Below, one piece after another: positions 1 to 8,768 of a DNA stretch of 64,000 bases (position 1 is the stretch's first letter; each line of letters starts with the position of its first letter). The notes under the pieces were generated by a model. That model did no database searches and was not told where the DNA came from. It saw only the letters and a program-made list of their open reading frames with translations. A program made the position numbers and the translations under genes. The stretch is taken from contig JBGTHQ010000019.1 in the NCBI GenBank assembly GCA_041746135.1, positions 1 through 64,000 of the forward strand. Direction: 5' to 3'. The DNA comes from Alg239-R122 sp041746135. GTDB lineage: Bacteria > Pseudomonadota > Alphaproteobacteria > Sphingomonadales > Sphingomonadaceae.

Positions 1-1
1 G

Positions 2-682
2 CGTTCCGGGGGTGCGTTGCCGCAAGAGGCGCCGTCGGGCGACACACCCGCGTCCGCGGATAAACCGGCAGAGGGAAAGCCGGCTGCAGAACAAACAAGG
101 CCGCAAGGTGACGGACAGCAGAATGCGGTGTCGCAGCGTTCGGAAGGAAGCGGACGCGGCGCTCGCGGGGGCGGGGGCCGCGGACCTGGACGTGACGGCG
201 GGCGCTGGTTCGCCTATGCCTATCATACCGTCGAAATCGACGAGACAATCCTGATCCGCTCCGGGGTGGCGCCGCTCGATCTTTTGAACGGGTCCGCGAT
301 CGGTAGCAGCGGCGGGGTGCCGCGCCACCGGGCCGACCTGGGCGGCGGCTGGTTTCACAACGGTATCGGACTGCGGGTCAATGCCGATTACAAAAGCGCG
401 ACGCGCGCGGACGGGTCCGGCCTGCCGGGGTCATCCGACCTTAGGTTCGGTGAAATTTTTACCGCCAACATGCGGATGTTCTTTGATTTGGGATCGCGCG
501 AAAAACTTGTCGGTGCGGTGCCGTTGCTGAAGGGCAGCCGGATTGCGCTGCGCGTCGACAATATTTTCGGCGGGATTCAGGATGTGCGAGATAAAAGCGG
601 CTCGGTTCCGCTCAGTTATCAGCCGGGGTTTGTCGATCCGCGCGGACGCTTTGTGGAAATGAGTTTTCGCAAAACCTTCTGA
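2..682 (+). CDS. TonB-dependent-receptor-like outer-membrane protein, C-terminal part (5' partial)
   Basis: The reading frame enters from the left edge of the window, so only the last 226 or so residues are seen. The first 70 residues are rich in Gly, Arg, Glu and Pro (a low-complexity insertion). The rest is alternating polar/hydrophobic beta-barrel sequence with patterns such as GIGLRVNADYKSATR and RIALRVDNIFGG. The chain ends in Lys-Thr-Phe, and a C-terminal Phe is the usual signal for BAM-dependent insertion into the outer membrane. TonB-dependent receptors commonly end this way, but no plug domain or TonB box is visible because the N-terminus is missing. The ligand cannot be inferred. 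It converges on the cupin gene. Confidence 0.6.
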   Translation, partial: RSGGALPQEAPSGDTPASADKPAEGKPAAEQTRPQGDGQQNAVSQRSEGSGRGARGGGGRGPGRDGGRWFAYAYHTVEIDETILIRSGVAPLDLLNGSAIGSSGGVPRHRADLGGGWFHNGIGLRVNADYKSATRADGSGLPGSSDLRFGEIFTANMRMFFDLGSREKLVGAVPLLKGSRIALRVDNIFGGIQDVRDKSGSVPLSYQPGFVDPRGRFVEMSFRKTF

Positions 683-702
683 TCCGACCCTGCGCGAAAG
701 CG

Positions 703-1590
703 CTATTCGACCACACGCGCCTTGCGCAGCGCGCGCCATAGAGTGGCTTTCACCCGGTTGCGCGCCGGGAAGCGGCGGGGCGGCTTCGGATGCAAGCCGA
801 TCTTGCGCAGCATCGCGTTGCATGCGCGCACGTCGGCCTCGGCAAAACTCCATTCGGATCGCCAGGTTATGGACAGGGATATGGAGGGCTGCGTGCCGTT
901 GCGCACGAAATGCGGTGCCATCACGGGCACGTAAATCGCGTCCCCGGGGGTCAAAGCATGCGCCGCTCCGCCGGGCAGATAATGGTCGGCCCATTCCAGA
1001 TTGCGCCCACCGCCGGTATGATAGGCTTCATGCGCCTCGTCGCGGGCATAGCGCGTGTCGCCGGCAGGAAAGACCGTTATCGTCTTGTGTCCGCGCAGCT
1101 GTAACAGGATGTTATGTTCGGGATCGAAATGAAACGGCGTCATGGCGTTTGGAGACGATACGAATATATAGCCCTGCGGACGCAGCATCGTCCCCGTCGC
1201 CGCCTCGATATCGCCGAGCAACTCGCCGAGCAGTTCGTGCAGCAGAGATGCGTATTCGGGCGATTGCTCTATATTCTTGAGCACCGCCCACGACTTTGCG
1301 CTGCCGATATTGCGGATGGTGTCGCCGATACCCATGCCATTGGCCTGGACCTTGTCCGCTGCCACGCCGATCGGCAGGTTGCCCAGATTATATTCGCGCG
1401 ATCGGGGCGGCAGATTTTCTCCGAGCCGCGCAAGGCTGTCGAGCGTCAGCAGTTCGTGCGTTTCCAGCCGGTGAGCGAACATATGGGGCTTTTCGGGATA
1501 GCATTGCGCGAATGCCGCCCGCGATGCCTTCAGAAAAATAGCGTGTGCTGTGCCTCCGGACAGCGCGTTCTTGTCGGTCATATAGTTCAT
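703..1590 (-). CDS. JmjC/cupin_8-like Fe(II)/2-oxoglutarate-type protein
   Basis: A 295-residue protein of the cupin-like (JmjC-related) family. The metal site is recognisable as FHFDPEH (His154, Asp156) and a distal His near residue 227 in VPVMAPHFVRNG. This gives the HxD...H triad expected of Fe(II)/2-oxoglutarate-dependent hydroxylases. The central LLQLRGHKTITVFP segment is typical of the family. The ATG at 1590 overlaps the stop of the upstream acetyltransferase-like gene (ATGA), which fixes the start and implies translational coupling. The substrate is unknown. Members in sphingomonads and caulobacters are often near TonB receptors, as here, but a transport-linked role is only inferred. 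Confidence 0.7.
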   Translation of the reverse strand: MNYMTDKNALSGGTAHAIFLKASRAAFAQCYPEKPHMFAHRLETHELLTLDSLARLGENLPPRSREYNLGNLPIGVAADKVQANGMGIGDTIRNIGSAKSWAVLKNIEQSPEYASLLHELLGELLGDIEAATGTMLRPQGYIFVSSPNAMTPFHFDPEHNILLQLRGHKTITVFPAGDTRYARDEAHEAYHTGGGRNLEWADHYLPGGAAHALTPGDAIYVPVMAPHFVRNGTQPSISLSITWRSEWSFAEADVRACNAMLRKIGLHPKPPRRFPARNRVKATLWRALRKARVVE

Positions 1591-2819
1591 GATGCGTCCT
1601 TGCGCGAGAGTGAACGGAGTGTGGCCATCGCGTTTTCCGCCAGACGGATGGCGGCAAAATAGGCACGGCGGCGCGCACCGCCCAAAGCCACCGATACGCG
1701 CACGATGGTGCGGCGATCCGCCCACAGGCTGTCGATCATCGGATGTCCTTCTGCGGCGCAGCTGTCGATCCAGTCTATGCCGAGCTTTTGCAACACGCCC
1801 AGATTCTCGATCTGCAACAGGACGCCGGGCGAATATTTCGCATAATGCTCGTCGAAAGCCGTTTTGAAAGAAAAACCGCCCCGGCCCGCGCGAAAATTAA
1901 CGAGCATGGCAATGGGCTTTCCATTCAGGCGCATATCAACCAAGTGCAGCGTATCGTCAGCATGGGCAGTTTCAAGAACCTCAATGAAAAAGGCGCGGGT
2001 TCTGTTGCAACAGCCCAGCGCGCTCCCGTTCTCGCCTTTCCACCCTGCATGCTCGAGCGCCAGAAATGAGTCGGCCCAATTTTTCAGCGATGCCGCGGTC
2101 AGGACGGTATCGGCGCTGTCATGGACGGTCAATTCTCCTTCTTCGGCCAACCGGTTGCGCAGGCGCGCCAGTTCCTTGCGTTTCTTCTTGCGCACGGTGG
2201 CCGCGTAATAGCTTTCGGCATTATCGACTTGGCGTAGGAATGCGCGGTGTTCGCGGTGCACGATGTCGACCGGGCGCCGCTGCGCGCTTCCGATTTGTCG
2301 CAGCGCTCCGATCAGCGGCCCGTTCTCGACCAGACCGTTGAGATGAAGGAATCCGTGTCCGCGGTCCTGTCCGTTAAGATAGGCGAGAAATCCGGTCCAG
2401 AACAAATGCTCACATCCTTCGCGCACCAGGGGCGCGCCCAAAAAGCAATTGGGATGTTTCCAGTTTTGCACGTGCGGTATGCGCCAGCGGCTATAGCGCG
2501 CCATGTGCGCCAGCGGCACCAGCGCAATCAGTTGACTGTCTGACGCGTTGCCGCTCCAGAGCGTGAAAATCCGCACCGGTTCGTCCGTCTCGAGATGCAT
2601 GCATGCCGCAAGGAGCAGCGCGCGTTCGTAGAAAATATTGGGCTCGGCGGCGTGACGGGCCAGATCCTGCCAGGCCGCAGCCGGAATGTCGGCGATCTCG
2701 CGGCAGGAAAATATGCGTGTCTGCAGCTCTTCCCGAAGCGCGGCGCTGTCGCATTGGGCGCTGGCTTGAGGTGCGACTAGTTTCCTGTTTTCAGGTGATA
2801 TTTTGGCGAAATTGTGCAT
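1587..2819 (-). CDS. FemAB/CelD-like GNAT-fold acyltransferase
   Basis: A 410-residue protein resembling the BcsL/CelD and FemAB-like acetyltransferase group (Acetyltransf_6). Two GNAT-like halves are apparent: an N-terminal segment (about 25-190) with WKHPNCFLGAPLV, and a C-terminal half (about 200-380) with a basic RKKKRKELARLRNRL helix, LHLVDMRLNGKPIAMLVNF and FKTAFDEHYAKYSPGVLL. The last of these is the characteristic 'Y..YSPG.LL' motif of this group. An in-frame TTG lies three codons upstream of the chosen ATG. It is coupled by ATGA to the downstream cupin protein, so the two probably modify the same substrate, possibly an envelope polymer or peptide. The acyl donor and acceptor are not deducible. 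Confidence 0.68.
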   Translation of the reverse strand: MHNFAKISPENRKLVAPQASAQCDSAALREELQTRIFSCREIADIPAAAWQDLARHAAEPNIFYERALLLAACMHLETDEPVRIFTLWSGNASDSQLIALVPLAHMARYSRWRIPHVQNWKHPNCFLGAPLVREGCEHLFWTGFLAYLNGQDRGHGFLHLNGLVENGPLIGALRQIGSAQRRPVDIVHREHRAFLRQVDNAESYYAATVRKKKRKELARLRNRLAEEGELTVHDSADTVLTAASLKNWADSFLALEHAGWKGENGSALGCCNRTRAFFIEVLETAHADDTLHLVDMRLNGKPIAMLVNFRAGRGGFSFKTAFDEHYAKYSPGVLLQIENLGVLQKLGIDWIDSCAAEGHPMIDSLWADRRTIVRVSVALGGARRRAYFAAIRLAENAMATLRSLSRKDAS

Positions 2820-2924
2820 TGCCCGCAATAGTGCCTCGCAAACCGAACAGGGTCTTTCCTATTTAGACGGGAGTGGCAAAGATCGGGTTAACGCACGCTT
2901 CACCGAAAAATCCCGCGACAGCAA

Positions 2925-2951
2925 AATGCCCGGAAAATCGATCCGGGCATT
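2925..2951 (-). terminator. Rho-independent terminator of hppA
   Basis: A perfect 10-bp inverted repeat (AATGCCCGGA / TCCGGGCATT) with a 7-base loop lies 30 bases beyond the hppA stop. Read on the minus strand the stem runs into TTTT. Its position and orientation fit intrinsic termination of hppA transcription before the GNAT/cupin pair. Confidence 0.7.
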
Positions 2952-2980
2952 GCGTTTGTCTTGTATTCTATCGTGCCGTT

Positions 2981-5110
2981 TCAGCCCCCACCGCCGGCAA
3001 TCGCGGCAAGCAGCAGCAGCGCCACGATATTGGTGATCTTGATCATCGGATTGACCGCCGGGCCCGCGGTATCCTTGTACGGATCGCCCACGGTATCGCC
3101 GGTGACGGCGGCCTTGTGGGCTTCGCTGCCCTTGCCGCCATGATTGCCGTCCTCGATATATTTCTTGGCATTGTCCCATGCGCCGCCGCCGGCGGTCATC
3201 GACAGGGCCACGAACAGACCGGAGACGATCACGCCGAGCAGTAATGCGCCCAATGCTGCAAAACCATTGGCCTGCCCCGCCACCGCATTGACCACAAAAT
3301 AGACTACAATCGGGGCCAGTACCGGCAGCAAAGAGGGAATGATCATTTCCTTGATCGCCGCCTTGGTGACCAGATCGACCGTGCGTGCATAATTGGGTCG
3401 TGTCGTGCCCGCCATGATGCCTGGATCTTCCGCAAACTGTGCGCGGACGTCTTTCACCACATCGCCGGCCGCTCGTCCCACTGCGGTCATGCCCATGGCT
3501 CCGAAGAGATAGGGCAAAAGCGCGCCGAGCAGCAGGCCGACAATCACATACGGGTTTTCAAGGCTGAAATTAACTGTCAGCTCGGGAAAGAACTCGCGCA
3601 GATCGGCGGTATAGGCCGAGAACAGCACGAGCGCCGCCAGACCGGCGGAACCGATCGCATAGCCTTTGGTCACCGCCTTGGTGGTGTTGCCGACCGCATC
3701 GAGCGCATCGGTTTTCTCGCGTACGCTTTCGTCGAGGCCTGCCATCTCGGCAATACCGCCGGCGTTGTCGGTTACCGGGCCATAGGCATCAAGCGCGACG
3801 ACCATGCCGGCAAGCGCCAGCATTGCGGTCGCGGCAAAGGCAATGCCCATCAAGCCGGCCAGCTGATAGGAAATGACGATCCCCACAACAATCACCAATG
3901 TCGGCAATGCAGTGGATTCCATCGAAATGGCCAAGCCCTGGATAACGTTGGTACCATGTCCCGTTTCCGACGATTTGGCGATCGAACGCACCGGACGGTA
4001 TTGCGTGCCGGTATAATATTCGGTGATCCAGATGATCAGACCGGTAATCGCCAAACCCACCATCATCGACCAGAACAGGTCCATGCCGGTAAAGGTCGTC
4101 GATGCCAGCGCGCTTTCAATCGTATAGGCGGTCGACATGTCGCCCAGCGTTTGCATCGTCACGTAATAGATTGCCGGAATGGACAGCACAGCGGTCAGGA
4201 TAAATCCCTTGTACAATGCGCCCATGATATTGTTCGATTTGCCCAGGCGCACGGCATAGGTGCCGATGATCGAGGTCAGGATGCACACGCCGCCCACAAT
4301 TAAGGGCAGGCTGAGCAGGTTGTTGAGCTGCTCGCCGGCAAGGCCGGTGACGAGCAATGCGGTCAGCACCATGGTGGCACCGACGGTGACGACATAGGTT
4401 TCGAACAGATCGGCGGCCATGCCGGCGCAGTCGCCAACATTGTCGCCGACATTATCGGCGATCGTGGCCGGGTTGCGCGGATCATCCTCCGGGATGCCGG
4501 CTTCAACCTTGCCGACCAGATCGGCACCGACGTCGGCAGCTTTGGTAAAGATACCGCCGCCAAGCCGGGCGAAGATGGAAATCAGCGATGCCCCAAATGC
4601 CAACGCGACCAGTGCGTTGACCACTGTGCGGTCCTCACCAGCGGGCGAATAACCGGCCATCGCGGTCAGGTACCAGAACAGGCCCGCTATCGCGAGCAGC
4701 GCCAGACCCGCCACCAGCATTCCCGTGACCGCGCCTGCGCGGAACGCAACCGTCAGGCCCTGCTGCAAACCGTCGCTCGCTGCCTGCGCCGTGCGCACGT
4801 TGGAGCGCACCGAAATATTCATGCCAATATAGCCCGCCACACCCGAAAGCACCGCGCCGATCACGAAACCGGTGGCCGAAATTGGACCCAGCGTAATGCC
4901 GACAATGATCGCAACCACGACGCCGACAATTGCGATGGTGCGATATTGGCGGCCCAGATAGGCTTGCGCGCCTTCCTGGATGGCGCCGGCGATTTCCTGC
5001 ATTTTCGCATTGCCCGCGGATGCGCTGAGCACTTGGCGGCTGGTGATAATGCCATATAAGATGGCCACCAGTCCGCATAAAATCGAAATGGTTACAGCAT
5101 TGAGTTGCAT
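2981..5110 (-). CDS. hppA: K+-independent H+-translocating membrane pyrophosphatase
   Basis: A 709-residue polytopic protein, the usual length for membrane-bound pyrophosphatases. It hydrolyses pyrophosphate and pumps protons across the inner membrane. The pyrophosphate site is seen as GGGIFTKAADVGADLVGKVE followed by a DDPRNPATIADNVGDNVGDC-type block, with further acidic motifs at TDNAGGIAEM and GDTVGDPYKDTAGPA. The sequence GNTTKAVTKG carries Lys where K+-dependent enzymes have Ala (GNTTAAIGKG), which predicts K+ independence. An AGGGGG Shine-Dalgarno sequence lies about ten bases upstream of the ATG. It is the last gene of the hisG-hisD-nusB-thiL-hppA run, separated from thiL by about 100 bases, and is followed by its own terminator. 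Confidence 0.96.
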   Translation of the reverse strand: MQLNAVTISILCGLVAILYGIITSRQVLSASAGNAKMQEIAGAIQEGAQAYLGRQYRTIAIVGVVVAIIVGITLGPISATGFVIGAVLSGVAGYIGMNISVRSNVRTAQAASDGLQQGLTVAFRAGAVTGMLVAGLALLAIAGLFWYLTAMAGYSPAGEDRTVVNALVALAFGASLISIFARLGGGIFTKAADVGADLVGKVEAGIPEDDPRNPATIADNVGDNVGDCAGMAADLFETYVVTVGATMVLTALLVTGLAGEQLNNLLSLPLIVGGVCILTSIIGTYAVRLGKSNNIMGALYKGFILTAVLSIPAIYYVTMQTLGDMSTAYTIESALASTTFTGMDLFWSMMVGLAITGLIIWITEYYTGTQYRPVRSIAKSSETGHGTNVIQGLAISMESTALPTLVIVVGIVISYQLAGLMGIAFAATAMLALAGMVVALDAYGPVTDNAGGIAEMAGLDESVREKTDALDAVGNTTKAVTKGYAIGSAGLAALVLFSAYTADLREFFPELTVNFSLENPYVIVGLLLGALLPYLFGAMGMTAVGRAAGDVVKDVRAQFAEDPGIMAGTTRPNYARTVDLVTKAAIKEMIIPSLLPVLAPIVVYFVVNAVAGQANGFAALGALLLGVIVSGLFVALSMTAGGGAWDNAKKYIEDGNHGGKGSEAHKAAVTGDTVGDPYKDTAGPAVNPMIKITNIVALLLLAAIAGGGG

Positions 5111-5216
5111 ATACCGAATTCCCCCTGATGAACTTATGTTTACTCCATCGAACGCGGAGCTGGGGAAAACTATAGGTTGCCTTTACGGAAAAGCGCAACA
5201 GATAATTGCAGCGTGG

Positions 5217-6137
5217 TTAATGCTGATATCCGAGCTTTTCGGGAAGCGGAAAATCTTCGCCCTGATGCCGCAGTGACAGGGCGTGCCCGGTTACGAACTT
5301 CCCGATCGCATGGGCAGGAAAGGGATGGATTGCATCCTTGGGGGCGGCGAACAAGAGCTGGTAATCGTCGCCGCCCGTCGCAGCCGCCACGATGTGGTCG
5401 GCATCGCTTCCGAAAGCCGCGACATAATCGGCCGAGAGGGGGACGGCATCCAGATCTATCTCGACAGCAAGCCCTGATGCTCGGGCCATATGCGCGGCAT
5501 CGACCAACAGGCCGTCGGACATGTCCATCATGGCATGGACGTGCGGGGCCAGTTCGCGGCCTTCTGTCACCAGGGCGCGGGGACGGCGATAGGCGGTGAT
5601 TAACGATGCGGGGGTTTTTTTCCCTTCCAGCAGCAGTTGCAACCCGGCCCAGCCATCGCCAATGGGGCCGGTAACATAGAGAATGTCGCCCGGTCTTGCG
5701 CCCGATCTTGCCGGCGGATGTGGCAGATCGCTGCTGCCGATCGCGGTCATGCCAAGTGCGCGCGCGTCACCCGCGGGCTGCGCCACGGTGTCGCCGCCCA
5801 GCAGCGGCACATTGTAATGGGCAAGCGCCGATTCCAGACCTGTCACGAAACCTGCGTCCCAGGCGGGATCGCCCGTAAGGCCGTAGCCCATCAGGACACC
5901 GACCGGTTTCGCGCCCTTGGCGGCCAGATCGGACAAATTGACCGCCACCAGTTTCCACGCCACATCGTGCGGCGGATCGCCGGGCAGGAAATGCACGCCC
6001 TCGACTAGCATATCGTGGGTGAGGATCAGCTGCATATCGCCCAGCTCCAGAACTGCCGCATCATCGACCAGCCCACGCGCGGCCGGATCGGTCGCAATTT
6101 TGCGCAGGGCTTCGATAAAGGCGGACTCGCTGGTCAG
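5217..6137 (-). CDS. thiL: Thiamine-monophosphate kinase, apparent CTG start
   Basis: Phosphorylates thiamine monophosphate to the diphosphate, using ATP. ThiL motifs visible include DDAAVL, THDMLVEGVHF, AVNLSDLAAKGA, LLGGDTV, MDMSDGLLVDA and GGDDYQLLF. The first in-frame ATG (6035) falls after the conserved N-terminal DDAAVL metal/ATP segment, so it is too late. Upstream the frame reads TSESAFIEALRKIATDPAARG, typical of the family N-terminus, with no ATG, GTG or TTG. A CTG at 6137-6135 directly overlaps the nusB stop as CTGA, mimicking the ATGA coupling seen elsewhere in the operon. I therefore place the start there (306 residues). The start is inferred; the function is secure. Confidence 0.88.
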   Translation of the reverse strand: MTSESAFIEALRKIATDPAARGLVDDAAVLELGDMQLILTHDMLVEGVHFLPGDPPHDVAWKLVAVNLSDLAAKGAKPVGVLMGYGLTGDPAWDAGFVTGLESALAHYNVPLLGGDTVAQPAGDARALGMTAIGSSDLPHPPARSGARPGDILYVTGPIGDGWAGLQLLLEGKKTPASLITAYRRPRALVTEGRELAPHVHAMMDMSDGLLVDAAHMARASGLAVEIDLDAVPLSADYVAAFGSDADHIVAAATGGDDYQLLFAAPKDAIHPFPAHAIGKFVTGHALSLRHQGEDFPLPEKLGYQH

Positions 6138-6586
6138 CGGCGAACTTCTTTCGCAATCGCGTCGAGCAGACCGTTGACGAATCCTGCCTCTTTTTTGTCG
6201 AAAAATGCGTGCGCGACATCGACATATTCGGTGATGACCGTCGCCACTTCGACATCGTTGCGGGCGATCAGCTCATAGGTTCCGCAGCGCAAAATCTGGT
6301 GCATCGTCCTGTCGAGACGTTTGAGCGACCAGCCGCCCGCCAGCCGGTCTTCGATCATCGCGTCGATTTCCGCGCGGCGCGCATCGACGCCGCTGACGAT
6401 ATCGTCGAAAAAGTCGACTTCGGCGTCGGCATATTGATCATCGTCAATCTGTGCACCGAGCCGATGTTCGTGAAATTCGTGCAACAGACGGGCGAGCCGC
6501 GTGCCCTCCATATCCTGTTGGTATACGGCCTGCACCGCAGCCAGCCGTGCGGCACTGCGCGATTTCGATTTTGCGTTCTGTGTCAT
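6134..6586 (-). CDS. nusB: Transcription antitermination factor NusB
   Basis: A 150-residue all-helical protein of the usual NusB length. RSAARLAAVQAVYQQDM at the N-terminus and LDRTMHQILRCGTYEL / VITEYVDVAHAFFDKKEAGFVNGLLDAIA at the C-terminus are the family hallmarks. It binds boxA RNA with NusE (S10) during rRNA antitermination. The gene sits between hisD and thiL, the conserved alphaproteobacterial order, and its TGA overlaps the presumed thiL start. A palindromic intergenic element separates it from hisD. Confidence 0.95.
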   Translation of the reverse strand: MTQNAKSKSRSAARLAAVQAVYQQDMEGTRLARLLHEFHEHRLGAQIDDDQYADAEVDFFDDIVSGVDARRAEIDAMIEDRLAGGWSLKRLDRTMHQILRCGTYELIARNDVEVATVITEYVDVAHAFFDKKEAGFVNGLLDAIAKEVRR

Positions 6587-6608
6587 ATTTCCGTTTATAA
6601 TGTTGCGT

Positions 6609-6693
6609 CATTCCCGCGAAAGCGGGAATCCATTTCCTGAAATTGCAAAGAGTGGCATGGTCAGGAAATGGACTCCCCGTCAAGCTGGGAGTG
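6609..6693. repeat. REP-like nested palindromic element between hisD and nusB
   Basis: Three inverted repeats are nested or adjacent. ATTCCCGC-GAAA-GCGGGAAT (6610-6629) is a perfect tetraloop hairpin. CCATTTCCTGA (6630-6640) pairs with TCAGGAAATGG (6661-6671). ACTCCC...GGGAGT (6672-6691) closes the right side. Such arrangements are typical of dispersed intergenic REP/REPIN-like elements. The CATTCCCGCGAAAGCGGGAATCC core is a frequent intergenic sequence in many GC-rich proteobacteria. It may also end or stabilise the minus-strand message. Confidence 0.6.
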
Positions 6694-6758
6694 ATGGTTT
6701 TTAAAAAGTGTCGGCATAGCCAATCACACTGCGATATTGGGGCAATGGTTGCCCCATG

Positions 6759-8051
6759 TTATTTGTCCAGCCGCCGCTGCACGCTTGATGCGTGCGCGGG
6801 CAGACCCTCGGCTTCGGCCAGTTTCACCGCCGCCGGTCCGATCGCGGCCATGCTCGCTTCGTCGAGTTCGATAAAGCTGGTGCGTTTCATGAAGTCGAGC
6901 ACCGACAGGCCGGACGAAAACCGTGCGCGCCGCCCGGTGGGCAGCACATGGTTGGGGCCCGCGACATAGTCACCGACCGCTTCGGGTGTATGCCGTCCCA
7001 GAAAAACCGAGCCCGCATGCCGGACCTGAGCAAACAAGGCTTCGGGATCGTCCACCGCCAGTTCCAGGTGCTCCGCCGCCAGCCGGTTGCACAAGGGCAT
7101 GGCCTCGGCCAGATTGCCGACAACAATGATCGCGCCATTATCGGCCCAGCTTTTGCGCGCGACATCGCGCGTATCCAGCGCTTCGATCTGCACCGCGACT
7201 GTATCGGCGACGATATCGGCAAAGGCCGCGTCATCGGTGAACAGGATGGACTGGCTGCTGGGATCATGCTCGCTCTGGCTCAGCAGGTCGGCGGCAATCC
7301 AGTCAGGATCGTTTTTATTGTCCGCGACGACGACGATTTCCGAGGGGCCGGCGACCATATCAATGCCGACAACGCCGTATACCTGCCGTTTCGCCTCCGC
7401 GACCCAGGCATTGCCCGGACCGGTGATCACGTCGACCGGCTTGATCCGATCGGTGCCATAAGCGAGTGCGGCAATCGCCTGCGCTCCGCCGACGCGCCAG
7501 ACCTCGTCGACCCCGGCCAGATGCGCGGCAGCCAGCACCAGCGGATTGATGTCGCCCTTGGGCGTCGGGGTGGTGACGACCAGCCGGCCTACGCCCGCGA
7601 CCTTGGCGGGAATGGCGTTCATCAGCAGCGAGGACGGATAGGCGGCACGTCCGCCCGGAACATACAGCCCCGCCGCATCGACCGCGCTCCATTTCGCGCC
7701 GAGCCGCACGTTCTGCGCGTCGCGATAATCGCGATCCTCGGGCAGCTGCGCTTCGTGATAGGCGCGGATCCGCGAGGCCGCGAGATCGAGCGCCGCGCGT
7801 AGGCCGGGTTCGAGCGCGTCATAGGCGGCCGCGCAATCGGCCATATCTACCTGCCAGCCCGTGGCCGACAGGCTATGGTCGTCGAACCGGCTGGTATAGT
7901 CGGACAATGCCGCGTCGCCGCGCGCCTTGACGTCCGAAATGATCCGCGCGACGTCGCCGACCACATCGCTGTCCGCCTCGCGCCGTCCATGCACAAGACG
8001 CTCGAAAGCCTTCTCGAACCCGGCGTCCGTAATGGAAAGGCGCTGTGTCAT
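6759..8051 (-). CDS. hisD: Histidinol dehydrogenase
   Basis: Catalyses the last two steps of histidine synthesis (histidinol to histidine, two NAD+). The 430-residue product shows GLYVPGGRAAYPSSLLMNAIPAKVAGV, IDMVAGPSEIVVVAD, LLSQSEHDPSSQSILFTD and AAEHLEL, the family signatures that include zinc ligands (Gln/His in SQSEH and the His of EHLEL). The ATG at 8051 overlaps the hisG stop (ATGA), choosing this start over longer frames. It is the second gene of the hisG-hisD operon. Confidence 0.95.
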   Translation of the reverse strand: MTQRLSITDAGFEKAFERLVHGRREADSDVVGDVARIISDVKARGDAALSDYTSRFDDHSLSATGWQVDMADCAAAYDALEPGLRAALDLAASRIRAYHEAQLPEDRDYRDAQNVRLGAKWSAVDAAGLYVPGGRAAYPSSLLMNAIPAKVAGVGRLVVTTPTPKGDINPLVLAAAHLAGVDEVWRVGGAQAIAALAYGTDRIKPVDVITGPGNAWVAEAKRQVYGVVGIDMVAGPSEIVVVADNKNDPDWIAADLLSQSEHDPSSQSILFTDDAAFADIVADTVAVQIEALDTRDVARKSWADNGAIIVVGNLAEAMPLCNRLAAEHLELAVDDPEALFAQVRHAGSVFLGRHTPEAVGDYVAGPNHVLPTGRRARFSSGLSVLDFMKRTSFIELDEASMAAIGPAAVKLAEAEGLPAHASSVQRRLDK

Positions 8052-8698
8052 GCGACCACCGCACGAAACCTGTCGATCAGCGGCGCGAGCACGGCATGGT
8101 TGGTCTTGAGCGCGGCGCGGTTGACGATCAGACGCGCCGAAATATCCATGATCTTGCTGGTTTCGACCAGCCCGTTTTCTTTCAGCGTGCGGCCCGATTC
8201 GACCAGATCGACAATCCGCCGCGACAGGCCGAGCGAAGGCGCCAATTCCATCGCGCCGTTCAGCTTCACGCATTCGGCCTGCACGCCCATCGCCTCGAAA
8301 TGGCGGCGGGTGAGATTGGGATATTTGGTGGCAACGCGCACATGGCTGGCCCCGGCCAGATCGTCGTTTCCGGCATTATTCGACGGCTCAGCGACCGACA
8401 GGCGGCAATGCCCGAAATTGAGGTCGACCGGCGCATACAGGTCGGAATATTGAAATTCGTCGATCACGTCGGAGCCCACGATGCCGATCTGCGCGGCCCC
8501 ATGCGCCACGAATGTCGCGACATCAAATGCGCGCACGCGGATAATGTCGATATCGCTGCGGTTGGTGCCGAATTTGAGCGCGCGGTTCGCTTTGTCGAAA
8601 AAGCCTTTTTCGGGCACGATACCGACCTGCTCGAGGATCGGCAGCGCGTCGTCGAGGATCCGGCCCTTGGGAATCGCAAAGATGGTGGATTGTGACAT
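8048..8698 (-). CDS. hisG: ATP phosphoribosyltransferase, short form (HisG_S)
   Basis: The first enzyme of histidine biosynthesis, joining ATP and PRPP. The 216-residue length and the FAIPKGRILDDALPILEQVG start identify the short HisG class, which lacks the C-terminal regulatory domain and works with a separate HisZ subunit; hisZ is not in this window. Other motifs are VGSDVIDEF and a PRPP-loop region RRIVDLVESGRTLKENGL. An ATG 13 codons upstream is rejected because the conserved N-terminus begins at MSQSTIFAIPKG. Coupled to hisD by ATGA. Confidence 0.94.
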   Translation of the reverse strand: MSQSTIFAIPKGRILDDALPILEQVGIVPEKGFFDKANRALKFGTNRSDIDIIRVRAFDVATFVAHGAAQIGIVGSDVIDEFQYSDLYAPVDLNFGHCRLSVAEPSNNAGNDDLAGASHVRVATKYPNLTRRHFEAMGVQAECVKLNGAMELAPSLGLSRRIVDLVESGRTLKENGLVETSKIMDISARLIVNRAALKTNHAVLAPLIDRFRAVVA

Positions 8699-8768
8699 AT
8701 TGTTCGCGGATGTAGGGCTATGCGCGAGAAAGAGCAATGCCCAGAAAATCGGTTATGAAAGGATGGAT

